36,396 nucleotides of DNA from Rickettsiales bacterium (GCA_016778745.1 JADHOZ010000004.1:1-36396); one strand, 5' to 3'; shown: positions 15,778 to 24,414, counted from the stretch's first letter. The notes: generated by a model not told the origin, from the letters alone. Numbers and translations: made by a program.

Positions 15778-16769
15778 TATATTTGCCCTAAAATTTGCCC
15801 TAAAATTTGCTTTTCGTAGAATTCTTGTATGAGGTTTTGGACTTCCTCTTTGCGATGGGTTGTATTTATTTTGGCTCTATATTCTGCTGAACCAGGAATC
15901 CCTGCGCTGTACCAGCCAATATGTTTCCTTGCTAATGGTATGGCGGTTTTTTCACCGTAATGATCAATCATTTCATTGAAGTGATTTAGTACAATATCCT
16001 TTTGTTCTGCTAAGGTTGGTGTGGGGCTGACTTTTTGGCCATTTATTTCTTCGTTAATTTGGTTAATTAACCATGGTTTTCCGTAACAACCTCTGCCAAT
16101 CATTACACCGTCGGCTTTTGATAGTTTTAATGCTTCTTTGGCGTTCTCGCCAGTTTTGATATCGCCATTTGCTATTACTGGAATTTTGACATTTTCTTTT
16201 ACTTTGGAGATTAGTTCCCAATTTGCTGAGCCATTATACATTTGGCATCTGGTGCGTCCGTGGACTACAAGCATTTTTATACCGACATCTTCTGCTTTTT
16301 TTGCGAGGCTTGGAGAATTGAGGTTTTCGCTATTCCAGCCTAAACGCATTTTCATGGTGACCGGTATTTTTACCGCCTTGACTACTGCATCCATAATTCT
16401 TGTGGCTAAAGCCTCATCTTTCATTAAAGCACTTCCGGCAAAGCCATTTACTACTTTTTTGACTGGGCAGCCAAAATTAATGTCAATGATATCTGCCCCC
16501 AGATCTTCATTTAATTTGGCAGCTTCAGCCATGACTTCTGGATCGCATCCAGCAAGTTGAACCGACGTTGGATAGTGACTAGTATCTTTTTGGCATTTTT
16601 GAATGGATTGTTTCGTTTGCAATATCATGGCGCGTGAAGCAATCATTTCTGATATTACAAGGCTAGCACCGAATTGTTTTACTAATCTTCTAAAAGGCAG
16701 GTCTGTTACTCCTGACATGGGTGCAAGCAAAACATTATTTTCAAGAGTAATGTTGCCTATTTTAATCAT
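15777..16769 (-). CDS. dusB: tRNA-dihydrouridine synthase
   Basis: 330 residues. An FMN-dependent enzyme that reduces uridines in the tRNA D-loop. Seen: APMSGVTDLPFRRLV near the N-terminus, catalytic Cys101 in NFGCPVKKVVNG, MKMRLGW, VHGRTRCQMYNG, ANGDI and MIGRGCYGKPW. The length and the GCPVKKV motif favour the DusB subfamily. The extreme C-terminus is QILGQILGQI, from a 12-bp tandem repeat; this repeat extends the frame up to the nadE start codon, which overlaps the stop by one base. ugd lies 5 bp upstream. Confidence 0.93.
   Translation of the reverse strand: MIKIGNITLENNVLLAPMSGVTDLPFRRLVKQFGASLVISEMIASRAMILQTKQSIQKCQKDTSHYPTSVQLAGCDPEVMAEAAKLNEDLGADIIDINFGCPVKKVVNGFAGSALMKDEALATRIMDAVVKAVKIPVTMKMRLGWNSENLNSPSLAKKAEDVGIKMLVVHGRTRCQMYNGSANWELISKVKENVKIPVIANGDIKTGENAKEALKLSKADGVMIGRGCYGKPWLINQINEEINGQKVSPTPTLAEQKDIVLNHFNEMIDHYGEKTAIPLARKHIGWYSAGIPGSAEYRAKINTTHRKEEVQNLIQEFYEKQILGQILGQI
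15781..15810 (-). repeat. 12-bp tandem repeat (2.5 copies) at the dusB 3' end
   Basis: The plus-strand unit ATTTGCCCTAAA occurs at 15781-15792 and 15793-15804, followed by half a unit. In frame it encodes the C-terminal QILG repeats of DusB. Confidence 0.95.
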
Positions 16770-16774
16770 GGAAT

Positions 16775-18085
16775 TTAAATATTCTTATTTCCGATATAAT
16801 CGTAGTTAAAATCTAGAGCGTCTATTGCAGAAGGCTCAAATAAATTTCGTAAATCTAACACTGTCTTACAATTTGTTAGAGTTTTGATTTTGTCAAAATT
16901 TAATTTTTTATATTCTTCCCATTCCGTTGTTATTATTATTAAATCAGAATCTGAAATGGCTTCATATTGATCCTGGAAATATTGAATATTTTTTAGATCC
17001 GCTAACTCTCTTTGGCTATTTTTTAGAGCAGCAAAATCATGACATTTGATTAGAGATCCTTCTTTATGTAATTCTCTAATTAATTGAATGGCTGGCGAAT
17101 ATCGTATATCGTCTGTGTTGGCTTTGAAGGCTAATCCAAGAATAGAGATTTTTTTGTTTTTTAGGTTATTATTTAAATGCTTTTTGGCCTTGTTAACCAT
17201 TTTGATAGCGCGATTCTTATTTGAGGTGATAACGGAATTAATGAGTGATAAATTAACATTATTTTGATTGGCGATATTGAGGATTGCCATGATGTCTTTT
17301 GGAAAGCAACTGCCACCAAAACCTGGTCCGGGATTTAAAAACTTATTGCCAATTCTTTCATCTAAACCCATTGCATAAGAGAGTTTTTTGATGTCTCCAC
17401 CAACGATTTCGCATAAATCTGCCATTTCATTTATAAATGAAATTTTGGTTGCCAGAAATGAATTGGAGGCATATTTAATGAGCTCTGCTGTAATTATGTC
17501 GGAGGATACAAGCTTTTCTTTTGGGAAATATTGATAGACTTCTTGGAGTATTTTTAGAGACTTTTCGTTGTCAGTGCCAATCACAATGCGGTCTGGTTCT
17601 AGAAAGTCGTTTATTGCCACACCTTCGCGTAGGAATTCTGGGTTTGAGGCAACGTCAAATTTAATATGAGGATTTTCTTCTTCGATGAGTTTTTTGATCT
17701 TTTTTCCCGTTCCGGCAGGTACAGTAGATTTAGTGACAATCAATTTATAGTTATTTGATTGTTGAGCAATTTCTTTTGCCGCGCCTAATACATAAGACAA
17801 ATCGGCGCTGCCATCTTCGTCTTGAGGTGTGCCAACGGCTATGAAGACCACATTTGAGCTATGAAGTGCTTCTTGTAAGTTGGTGGTGAAGGAGATATTC
17901 TCTTTTTCTTTGGCTTCTTGTAGCAGCTCTTTTAAACCAGGTTCAAAAATTGGGATGATATTTGATTTTAGTTGGGTGATTTTATTTTCATCCTTGTCAA
18001 CGCAGGTTATTTTGTGGCCAATTTTTGCTAGGCATATTCCAGAAACTAATCCGACGTAACCACTGCCAATAATAGTTATATTCAT
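16775..18085 (-). CDS. ugd: UDP-glucose 6-dehydrogenase
   Basis: 436 residues. Oxidises UDP-glucose to UDP-glucuronate with two NAD+. The N-terminal Rossmann motif is IGSGYVGLVSGICLA; VGTPQDEDGSADL and SNPEFLREG follow; the catalytic Lys204 is in ELIKYASN and the catalytic Cys260 in GPGFGGSCFPKD. The C-terminal UDP-binding domain has LGLAFKANTDDIRYSP. The start overlaps the histidine kinase stop by 4 nt (ATGA). Together with ManC it implies an acidic or mannose-rich surface polysaccharide or LPS. The codons around residues 215-221 form a perfect 20-bp palindrome (17424-17443). Confidence 0.95.
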   Translation of the reverse strand: MNITIIGSGYVGLVSGICLAKIGHKITCVDKDENKITQLKSNIIPIFEPGLKELLQEAKEKENISFTTNLQEALHSSNVVFIAVGTPQDEDGSADLSYVLGAAKEIAQQSNNYKLIVTKSTVPAGTGKKIKKLIEEENPHIKFDVASNPEFLREGVAINDFLEPDRIVIGTDNEKSLKILQEVYQYFPKEKLVSSDIITAELIKYASNSFLATKISFINEMADLCEIVGGDIKKLSYAMGLDERIGNKFLNPGPGFGGSCFPKDIMAILNIANQNNVNLSLINSVITSNKNRAIKMVNKAKKHLNNNLKNKKISILGLAFKANTDDIRYSPAIQLIRELHKEGSLIKCHDFAALKNSQRELADLKNIQYFQDQYEAISDSDLIIITTEWEEYKKLNFDKIKTLTNCKTVLDLRNLFEPSAIDALDFNYDYIGNKNI

Positions 18086-19428
18086 TTTGGTAAAAATATT
18101 GTTACTCTTAATCCTCCAAGATGGGACTCCGATAATCTAATATGTCCGCCTTGAGAAGTGATTGCATCTGTGGCAATGGCAAGTCCTAATCCTGATCCTG
18201 AAGAATTGGATTTTTTATCAAGATTTCGTGAATTGTCAATGCGATAGAACGGTCGAATTACTTTTTCTCTTTCCTCTTTTGCGATTCCGGGACCGTTATC
18301 ATCAATGATGATCATTAAATTAGAATTTGATTCGGATACTATTAATTCTACTGAGTCGGCATGATTAAAAGCGTTATCAATTAGGTTGATTAGGGCTCTT
18401 TTTAGAGATAGTTTTTTTAGACTTAGTTTTAATTTGTTCGTGACGTTGAGGTGGCAATTAATTTCTTTGCCCATTTTGGCATAATATGTGATTATTTGTT
18501 CTTTGATAAATTTCTTTATTTCGATCTGGCTTGATTTTTCCTTATCGTCATTTTTGGCAAAATTTAGATATTCTTCTACCAGTTTTTCCATATCGGCTAT
18601 GTCATTTTTAAGATCTGTGGTTTCTTCGCTTTTTGGCATTAATTCTAATTGTAGCTTCATTCTAGTAAGAGGGGTTCGTAGATCATGGGATACGCCAGAT
18701 AACATATCGGTTCTTTGAGACATTTGTCGCATTAATCGTTCTTGCATTTTTTTAAAGGAAATTGCTAATAGCCTTACTTCTTTTGATCCGTAAGCTTTAA
18801 GATTGGGGCTATCTATTCCTCTTCCTAGTTTTTCTGCTGCTTCTGAAAGATTTTTAATGGACCGTACTTGGTTTTTTAAGAAGATGATAGATATGCTTAA
18901 GGTTATTATCGCTGTTAGAGCCATCCATAAGGTAAAGACATAGCCACTGGAGCTTGTTAATCTTTTTGTTGATATTTTGAAGAGAATAGTTTGGTTGTTA
19001 TGGGGTATTTCAACTATGATTTGCTTAGAATCCGCGGGATCTTCGCCAATATGCGTAGGTTCTAAACCGTATCTTTCTAGTTCCATTTTAAATTGATTGT
19101 ACGGATCAATTATTGGTTTTATATATTGGTAGTTATTATTAATTATGCTTTGCGTTGAGTGCGCTTGAGATTTATTTTTTATTTCAAAGGCTAGGTTGAT
19201 TCGTTTAGAAAAATTTTGTAGGAATTTCTGTGATTTTTGATCATCAATTGTTTCTTGAATAAACTTCATTTCCTCTACGACGCCCCTGGCCATATGTTTT
19301 GATATATTATCAATATGTGTGTAGAAAAACACGTATATTGAAACAATTTGAACGATTAAAATAGGCACAGCAATTATGAGCAGAAATCTGCCATATAGTG
19401 AGTTTGGTATGAATCTTTTTAGTTCCAT
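18082..19428 (-). CDS. EnvZ-type membrane sensor histidine kinase
   Basis: 448 residues. Membrane segments lie near residues 14-37 and about 165-187, flanking a periplasmic sensor of roughly 125 residues; a HAMP linker follows. The HisKA H box SGVSHDLRTPLTRMK has phospho-accepting His248. The HATPase domain has the N box LINLIDNAFNH, G1 IIDDNGPGIA and G2 GSGLGLAIA, all intact. The layout is like EnvZ. No response regulator gene adjoins it, so the partner is encoded elsewhere. It is the first gene of the run to gltX and its 3' end overlaps ugd; divergent pstB starts 71 bp away. Confidence 0.9.
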   Translation of the reverse strand: MELKRFIPNSLYGRFLLIIAVPILIVQIVSIYVFFYTHIDNISKHMARGVVEEMKFIQETIDDQKSQKFLQNFSKRINLAFEIKNKSQAHSTQSIINNNYQYIKPIIDPYNQFKMELERYGLEPTHIGEDPADSKQIIVEIPHNNQTILFKISTKRLTSSSGYVFTLWMALTAIITLSISIIFLKNQVRSIKNLSEAAEKLGRGIDSPNLKAYGSKEVRLLAISFKKMQERLMRQMSQRTDMLSGVSHDLRTPLTRMKLQLELMPKSEETTDLKNDIADMEKLVEEYLNFAKNDDKEKSSQIEIKKFIKEQIITYYAKMGKEINCHLNVTNKLKLSLKKLSLKRALINLIDNAFNHADSVELIVSESNSNLMIIIDDNGPGIAKEEREKVIRPFYRIDNSRNLDKKSNSSGSGLGLAIATDAITSQGGHIRLSESHLGGLRVTIFLPK

Positions 19429-19499
19429 TTTGAAAATTATCGACTAGTATTTAAGCTACTTCTGAATTATAAACTAAGCTATATTAGATTTAAAGAGTT

Positions 19500-20258
19500 A
19501 TGACGAATAAGATTTCAGCGAAGAACGTTAATTTATTTTACTCAAAAAAGCAGGCATTATTTGATATAAATTTGGATTTTAAAACAAATAGTGTGACGGC
19601 GTTAATTGGCCCTTCTGGATGCGGTAAATCTTCTTTCTTAAGATGTATTAACCGAATGAATGATACTATTTTGGGGTGTGATATTAGGGGCGAAATTACG
19701 TTAGATGGAAAGAATATTTATGATAATGATTTAGATTTGGTTCTTTTGCGCGCAAATGTTGGCATGGTTTTTCAAAAACCAAATCCTTTTCCAAAATCAA
19801 TTTATGAAAATGTGGCTTATGGCCCAAGGATTCACGGACTATTTAATAGTAAAGTCGAACTAGATGAGATTGTTGAAAAAAGCTTAACGAAAGCAGGCTT
19901 GTTTAATGAAGTTAAAGATCGTCTTCATGATCAAGCAACGGGCTTGTCTGGTGGCCAACAGCAAAGATTATGTATTGCGAGGACAATTGCCATAGAGCCA
20001 GAAGTAATTTTGATGGACGAACCTTGTTCTGCTCTTGATCCAATAGCGACAGCTAAAATTGAGGAGTTAATTGATGAACTAAAAGATAACTTTACTATTA
20101 TTATGGTAACACATTCAATGCAGCAAGCCGCTAGAGTTTCGAATATGACGGCATTCTTTAATATGGGTGAAGTGGTTGAGTATGGGAAGACGGATGTCAT
20201 TTTTACAAATCCTAAAAAACAAAAAACGCAAGACTATATTACTGGTCGATTTGGTTAA
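19500..20258 (+). CDS. pstB: Phosphate ABC transporter ATP-binding protein
   Basis: 252 residues, standard PstB length. Walker [10 protein letters not shown] starts at residue 37, the PstB-specific segment LRCINRMND follows, and then the Q-loop [21 protein letters not shown], the signature [13 protein letters not shown], Walker [13 protein letters not shown] and the H-loop VTHSMQQA. It energises phosphate import through PstAC. No pstS, pstA, pstC or phoU is adjacent, unlike the usual operon. A short A/G-rich stretch (AAAGAG) precedes the ATG. The tatB-like gene follows after 5 bp. Confidence 0.94.
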   Translation: MTNKISAKNVNLFYSKKQALFDINLDFKTNSVTALIGPSGCGKSSFLRCINRMNDTILGCDIRGEITLDGKNIYDNDLDLVLLRANVGMVFQKPNPFPKSIYENVAYGPRIHGLFNSKVELDEIVEKSLTKAGLFNEVKDRLHDQATGLSGGQQQRLCIARTIAIEPEVILMDEPCSALDPIATAKIEELIDELKDNFTIIMVTHSMQQAARVSNMTAFFNMGEVVEYGKTDVIFTNPKKQKTQDYITGRFG

Positions 20259-20263
20259 CGAAA

Positions 20264-20620
20264 ATGTTTGGAATTTCCATTACAGAATTAATAATAGTCC
20301 TAATAGTAGCTCTCTTATTTATTAGACCTGCTGATTTACCTGAAATTGCTTATTTTATTGGTCGATTTATTTATAAGGGTAAAAAACTGTATATGGATGC
20401 AAAAAATTATCTAAAAATCTCGGGTCGTGACTTTGGGCTTGATGAAGTTAAATACGAACTTGATCGTGGTATTGCAGATGAGAAGGCTAAGTTAGATGAT
20501 GATATAACGGTTATTGTTGATATGGATGGCAATGAACATAAGGTTAATCTAAAACATCTTGATAGAGAGGTTGATGAAAGCGAAATAGAAGAGTTAAATT
20601 CAAATAATAAACCTTTATAA
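20264..20620 (+). CDS. Twin-arginine translocase subunit, TatB-like
   Basis: 118 residues. A single N-terminal membrane helix (about 6-20, ISITELIIVLIVALLFI) is followed by the hinge RPADLPEIAY, an amphipathic helix (IGRFIYKGKKLYMDAKNYL) and an acidic tail. The layout matches TatB (helix, Pro hinge, amphipathic helix, variable tail) rather than the shorter TatA. TatB forms the substrate receptor with TatC. No tatA or tatC is nearby. The start is 5 bp after pstB, so co-transcription is likely. The stop codon abuts the stop of the converging OMP gene (TTATAA, 20615-20620). Confidence 0.8.
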   Translation: MFGISITELIIVLIVALLFIRPADLPEIAYFIGRFIYKGKKLYMDAKNYLKISGRDFGLDEVKYELDRGIADEKAKLDDDITVIVDMDGNEHKVNLKHLDREVDESEIEELNSNNKPL

Positions 20621-21421
20621 ATCAAAAATTACTCCAAATGTTATACTTCGATTTAAAAGGTTGACTACTCTTCTATTTTCGTCGTCTTCATATTTTCGTT
20701 GCTCAAAATTATGCCTTAACTCGACCGATAATTTATTATTTAGGCGATATACTAGCCTGGTTTTTATTCCGTTATCTAAACTTTCATTATCGATGAATAA
20801 ATAGCCTCTCTGCGTTAGTCTGAGGTTTTTACTGAGCTGGAAATTTGTTCTAATTGAAGGTATAAAACTTATGGAATTTCCTGCATTATGCGTTCTTCTT
20901 TGGCCAATACTGACGTCTATTTCAGTTTTTTCATTAAAGAATATTTTTCCTATTCCAACGGCATTGTAGATGTCATAATAATAAATTGATAGGTCATCAT
21001 AGAGTGTTCTATGAAATAGGGCCGTATAGTATTTACCATGTTCTTTGAATCTAATTTTGCTAGATAATACTAGATCGTAACTTTCTGATGTTTTGACGCC
21101 ATATTTTCTATTTTCTCCGCTGCCGCGGTCGTCATATTCATTTTCATTTATGAAATTTAATTCATTAATAAATTTGGAAGTTTGGTGTAGATATCTGGTG
21201 GTGAGATCTATTTCTTTTGAATTGTACTTTGATGCGTAAGAACCGCCAATTGCTAGATACCGACGTGATTTATTTGATTTTTCGTAGAATCTTTTAGACC
21301 TGGCGGTGACTACCTCTTCTCTGTTCGCTTCTTTTTCGATGGCAAAAGATCGATTGGAGATTATAATATGAAAGATAAAGAAAAATAATGCGGTTTTAGG
21401 GAGAATAGGTGTTTTTCTCAT
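20615..21421 (-). CDS. Probable outer-membrane beta-barrel protein (DUF481-like)
   Basis: 268 residues. A signal peptide is likely: basic start MRKTPILPK, hydrophobic core ALFFFIFHIIIS, then SFA-IEK as a possible cleavage region. The remainder alternates polar and aromatic residues in short strands (YLAIGGSYASKYNSKEIDL, FKEHGKYYTALFHRTL, LRLTQRGYLFID, LSVELRHNFEQRKY) and ends in GVIFDL, consistent with a barrel of about ten strands. The pattern recalls the YdiY/DUF481 salt-induced outer membrane family, but this is a weak match. The 41-bp leader to the upstream small gene is nearly free of G and T on the coding strand. Confidence 0.6.
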   Translation of the reverse strand: MRKTPILPKTALFFFIFHIIISNRSFAIEKEANREEVVTARSKRFYEKSNKSRRYLAIGGSYASKYNSKEIDLTTRYLHQTSKFINELNFINENEYDDRGSGENRKYGVKTSESYDLVLSSKIRFKEHGKYYTALFHRTLYDDLSIYYYDIYNAVGIGKIFFNEKTEIDVSIGQRRTHNAGNSISFIPSIRTNFQLSKNLRLTQRGYLFIDNESLDNGIKTRLVYRLNNKLSVELRHNFEQRKYEDDENRRVVNLLNRSITFGVIFDL

Positions 21422-21462
21422 GGTTTTTTGGGTGTTGGTTTTTTTCTTTGGTGGTTTTGTTT

Positions 21463-21720
21463 TTAGTCAATTTCGCCAAATTCTTCGAGTTCTGGTGAGT
21501 CGGTTTCTTGTGCGTCTTCAGTGATTTCGACTTTTTTTTCTATTATTATTGGTTTTGCGATATTTTGTTCTGTATTGGTTTCGAGGATATCAACTTCTTG
21601 CTCTTTTACTTCGAAAAGCCAACCAAAATTTTCCTTAACAGGACCGGAATATCCTACACCAAAGAAGAATGCCGATAATAGCAAGACAGATATCATCACC
21701 AATTCAAGTATTTTCGACAT
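21463..21720 (-). CDS. Small single-pass membrane protein with acidic tail, unknown function
   Basis: 85 residues. One hydrophobic segment at about 5-24 (LELVMISVLLLSAFFFGVGY), then a tail rich in Glu, Asp and Ile ending EEFGEID. There are no Cys or His residues. It could be an inner-membrane anchor or an uncleaved signal with an acidic periplasmic domain. It precedes the beta-barrel gene by 41 bp on the same strand, so the two probably form a transcription unit. I do not recognise a family. The reading frame is supported by clean starts and by spacing rather than homology. Confidence 0.6.
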   Translation of the reverse strand: MSKILELVMISVLLLSAFFFGVGYSGPVKENFGWLFEVKEQEVDILETNTEQNIAKPIIIEKKVEITEDAQETDSPELEEFGEID

Positions 21721-21863
21721 AATTATTTATGTGTGATTAATGATATAAACAGCTCGAAAGTTTCTTCATAAAAACTTTAGTTTCAAGCAATTTTTTTTAA
21801 TGCAACCTAAAAATAATAAATCTTTTTCAGTTTTTGACATTGTCTTTTAATGAGACAGTTCTT

Positions 21864-23165
21864 TTATAACAACATCAAAACTGGTTGCTCTATGTATTTT
21901 CGAAGAGATTTGAGAAATTCAGCTCCGACAGCGCCATCAACTGATCTGTGATCTGAGGATAGTGTCACATTCATTAAGTTAGATATTGTGATTTGATCAT
22001 TATCACCGACTACCGGTTTTTTAACTGCTCGAGATACCGCTAGAATGCAGCTTTGCGGAGGATTAACGATAGCGCTAAAATTATCGATTCCAAACATTCC
22101 TAGGTTAGAGATACTAAATGACCCGCCTTGAAATTCTTCTGGTTGCAACTTATTCTCACGCGCTTTTTTTGCTAATTCTTTTGTTTCAACAGATATGGTT
22201 TTAAGATCTTTTTGGTCAGCATTTTTTACAATTGGGGTAATGAGTCCACCATCTATTGCTACAGCCATTGAAATATCTATATTGTTGTAAACGATAATTT
22301 CTTCTTCGCTCCAAGACGAATTCGCTAGAGGCACTTCTTTAAGGGATAGGGCGCAAGCTTTGATGATTAGATCATTTACTGATATCTTGTAGGCTGGCTT
22401 TTTATTCTCATCTACTGGCGCAACAGAATTGATTGTTGCTCTAATTTCTAAAAGTCTATCAATGTTGAATTCGCAAGATAGATAGAAGTGTGGTGTGTTT
22501 TGTTTAGACTCAAGTAATCTACGTGCAATAACTTTTCTGATATTGCTATTTTTAACGGCGTAATGTTCTTGGGGATTTCTTCTAACTACACCAGATGCGG
22601 ATCCAGGATTTCTTAGAAAATCAATAATATCGTCTTTGATAATTCTTCCATGAGGACCGCTGCCAGTTACTTGATAAAGGCTGACATTTTCTTCTTTAGC
22701 AATTCTTTTGGCTAAAGGACTGGCTTTAATTTTATTATTAAATGATCCGGTGGATCCAGATTTGGTGGTCATAGGGGCGGTTGGTGTTGCTGGGATTTCT
22801 TTGGTCTTAGCTTCTTGGGTGTTTTTCTTGTCGGAGCTATTTTCTGTTTTGTCAGTTTTTTCTGCTGTGGTTTCCTTTGGGGTCGAAGTAGATTTATAGT
22901 CTTTCAGCGCGGATTTATCTTCTCCATCTTCGAGAAGTAGAGCGATAACCGAGTTCACCCCTACATTTTCTGATCCTTCGCTCACTAATATTTTACCTAA
23001 CGTTCCTTCGTCAACGGCTTCAACTTCCATTGTCGCTTTATCTGTTTCGATTTCAGCAATAACGTCACCAGCTTCTACTTTGTCGCCTTCTTTTTTAATC
23101 CATTTTGCAAGATTACCTTCTGTCATGGTTGGTGATAGTGCTGGCATTGTAATTTCTATAGGCAT
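21864..23165 (-). CDS. pdhC: Pyruvate dehydrogenase complex E2 (dihydrolipoamide acetyltransferase)
   Basis: 433 residues. A lipoyl domain (1-80) has lipoyl-Lys43 in [11 protein letters not shown]; a Lys/Thr/Glu/Pro-rich linker follows; the peripheral-subunit-binding domain has [15 protein letters not shown] and GSGPHGRI; the C-terminal catalytic domain has His406 and Asp410 in DHRSVDGA and ends EQPVLMLL. The single lipoyl domain and the opening [17 protein letters not shown] are typical of alphaproteobacterial PDH E2 rather than the 2-oxoglutarate complex. pdhA, pdhB and lpd are not adjacent. Upstream lies the palindromic element 23198-23361, whose nearer arm is 32 bp from the ATG. Confidence 0.95.
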   Translation of the reverse strand: MPIEITMPALSPTMTEGNLAKWIKKEGDKVEAGDVIAEIETDKATMEVEAVDEGTLGKILVSEGSENVGVNSVIALLLEDGEDKSALKDYKSTSTPKETTAEKTDKTENSSDKKNTQEAKTKEIPATPTAPMTTKSGSTGSFNNKIKASPLAKRIAKEENVSLYQVTGSGPHGRIIKDDIIDFLRNPGSASGVVRRNPQEHYAVKNSNIRKVIARRLLESKQNTPHFYLSCEFNIDRLLEIRATINSVAPVDENKKPAYKISVNDLIIKACALSLKEVPLANSSWSEEEIIVYNNIDISMAVAIDGGLITPIVKNADQKDLKTISVETKELAKKARENKLQPEEFQGGSFSISNLGMFGIDNFSAIVNPPQSCILAVSRAVKKPVVGDNDQITISNLMNVTLSSDHRSVDGAVGAEFLKSLRKYIEQPVLMLL

Positions 23166-23197
23166 ATTGACTTAATAAATTGTTAAAGTTTATTTAT

Positions 23198-23361
23198 TTT
23201 ATACCAAGCCTCGTCTTTAATCACTTTTTTATCGCTTTTATTTTTAGTCTAAAATTATAAAAAAACCTTTATATATCATGATACACGCAGATTTTCTTGA
23301 TAATTTGATCCTCAAAAATATTTTGTTTAAAAAGGCAATTAAAGACGAGGCTTGGTATAAA
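23198..23361. repeat. 164-bp palindromic element with perfect 24-bp terminal inverted repeats
   Basis: The left arm 23198-23221 (core ATACCAAGCCTCGTC) is an exact reverse complement of the right arm 23338-23361. The 116-bp interior is itself imperfectly palindromic: TTTTTA, ATTTTT and AAATTAT blocks recur at matching distances, and a TATCATGATA palindrome (23274-23283) sits about 1 bp from the exact centre. TTAT flanks both ends (23194-23197 and 23362-23365) and may be a target duplication. It holds no gene and lies between pdhC and the yejE-like gene. It looks like a MITE or palindromic intergenic repeat. Confidence 0.9.
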
Positions 23362-23393
23362 TTATTTTAATTTAGTTTGGTAGAAAATTACAA

Positions 23394-24404
23394 CTATTCT
23401 TTTCTACTGTCAAAGCTGTCTCTCAATGCTTCTCCGATAAATACTAATAAAGTTAATAATAACGTGATGGTAAGAAAGCTGGCAATACCTAGCCATGGGG
23501 CATTGATGTTGTTTTTTCCTTGCGATAGTAATTCTCCAAGAGAGGGAGAACCTATTGGCAGTCCTAATCCCAAGAAATCTAAAGAGGTGAGGGTGGTTAT
23601 TGATCCCGCTAGTATGAATGGTAAGTTAGCTATTATTATAGGTGAGGCGTTAGGTAATATATGTTTAAAAATAATACGTGAGTTTTTTGCGCCGAGTGAT
23701 TTGCTTGCTTTCACAAAGTCAAAATTTCGTAGTCTTAGAAACTCTGCTCTGACGTAAGAGACGATTGATATCCAGCTAAAAGCAAGCATTAGCAATAATA
23801 ACGTGAAAAATCCGGGCGTGATTATAGTTGATAAAATGATGAGTAAAAACAAGATAGGCATACTTGACCATATTTCTATAAATCTTTGTAGAATTAGGTC
23901 GCACAATCCACCAAAATAGCCTTGAATTGCGCCAAGGGAAACACCAATCACCATGCTAAAAAAAGCGAGGGTGATACCAAAAATTAGCGATATTCTGATG
24001 CCATATAATATTCTAGCTAAAACATCACGACCATTATCATCTGTTCCCAGTAAGTTTGTTAACGTTGGTTTTGAGGGGGCGGGAGAGGGTAGATTGAAGT
24101 TAATGGTGTTGTAAGAAAATTGTATCAGAGGAAAAATAATAAATCCGTTTTTTGTTATCTTTTCTTGAACGAAAGGGTCTTGGTAGTCTGTATGTGTTTT
24201 TAGGTGTCCTCCAAAAGTTGTTTCTGGAACATTGTTTATAAAAGGAAAGAAGATTTGGTTGTCGTATTTAACCAATAAAGGTTCGTTGTTAGCTATTATT
24301 TCTGAGAATAGGGTGAGGAAAAATATTGTGATTAACGTTATAAAAGAGTAGTAGCCTCTTTTATTCTTTTTGAACTTTTTTATGAAATTTGCATCGAATG
24401 TCAT
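23394..24404 (-). CDS. yejE: Peptide ABC transporter permease, YejE-like (OppC/DppC family)
   Basis: 336 residues. N-terminal membrane helix (FITLITIFFLTLFSEIIA), a long periplasmic loop as in YejE, then the family motif LLGTDDNGRDVLARILYGIRISL leading into the permease core of five helices, with the EAA-like stretch KSLGAKNSRIIFKHILPN that contacts the ATPase. It ends with DSFDSRKE. YejE works with YejA, YejB and YejF in uptake of oligopeptides or microcin C; none of these is in the window. The long loop and C-terminus favour YejE over DppC/OppC. A terminator separates it from rpoC, so its own promoter is expected, although only 61 bp lie upstream. Confidence 0.82.
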   Translation of the reverse strand: MTFDANFIKKFKKNKRGYYSFITLITIFFLTLFSEIIANNEPLLVKYDNQIFFPFINNVPETTFGGHLKTHTDYQDPFVQEKITKNGFIIFPLIQFSYNTINFNLPSPAPSKPTLTNLLGTDDNGRDVLARILYGIRISLIFGITLAFFSMVIGVSLGAIQGYFGGLCDLILQRFIEIWSSMPILFLLIILSTIITPGFFTLLLLMLAFSWISIVSYVRAEFLRLRNFDFVKASKSLGAKNSRIIFKHILPNASPIIIANLPFILAGSITTLTSLDFLGLGLPIGSPSLGELLSQGKNNINAPWLGIASFLTITLLLTLLVFIGEALRDSFDSRKE

Positions 24405-24414
24405 TCGTTCTTAT

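Noticed and set aside
16138-16560. Open frame of 140 codons on the plus strand
   Set aside because: Antisense to dusB, which has all catalytic motifs; frame openness follows from codon bias.
21770-21800. 7-bp hairpin followed by a T-run downstream of pdhC
   Set aside because: The T-run is on the plus strand, where no gene ends; on the pdhC strand there is no T-run.
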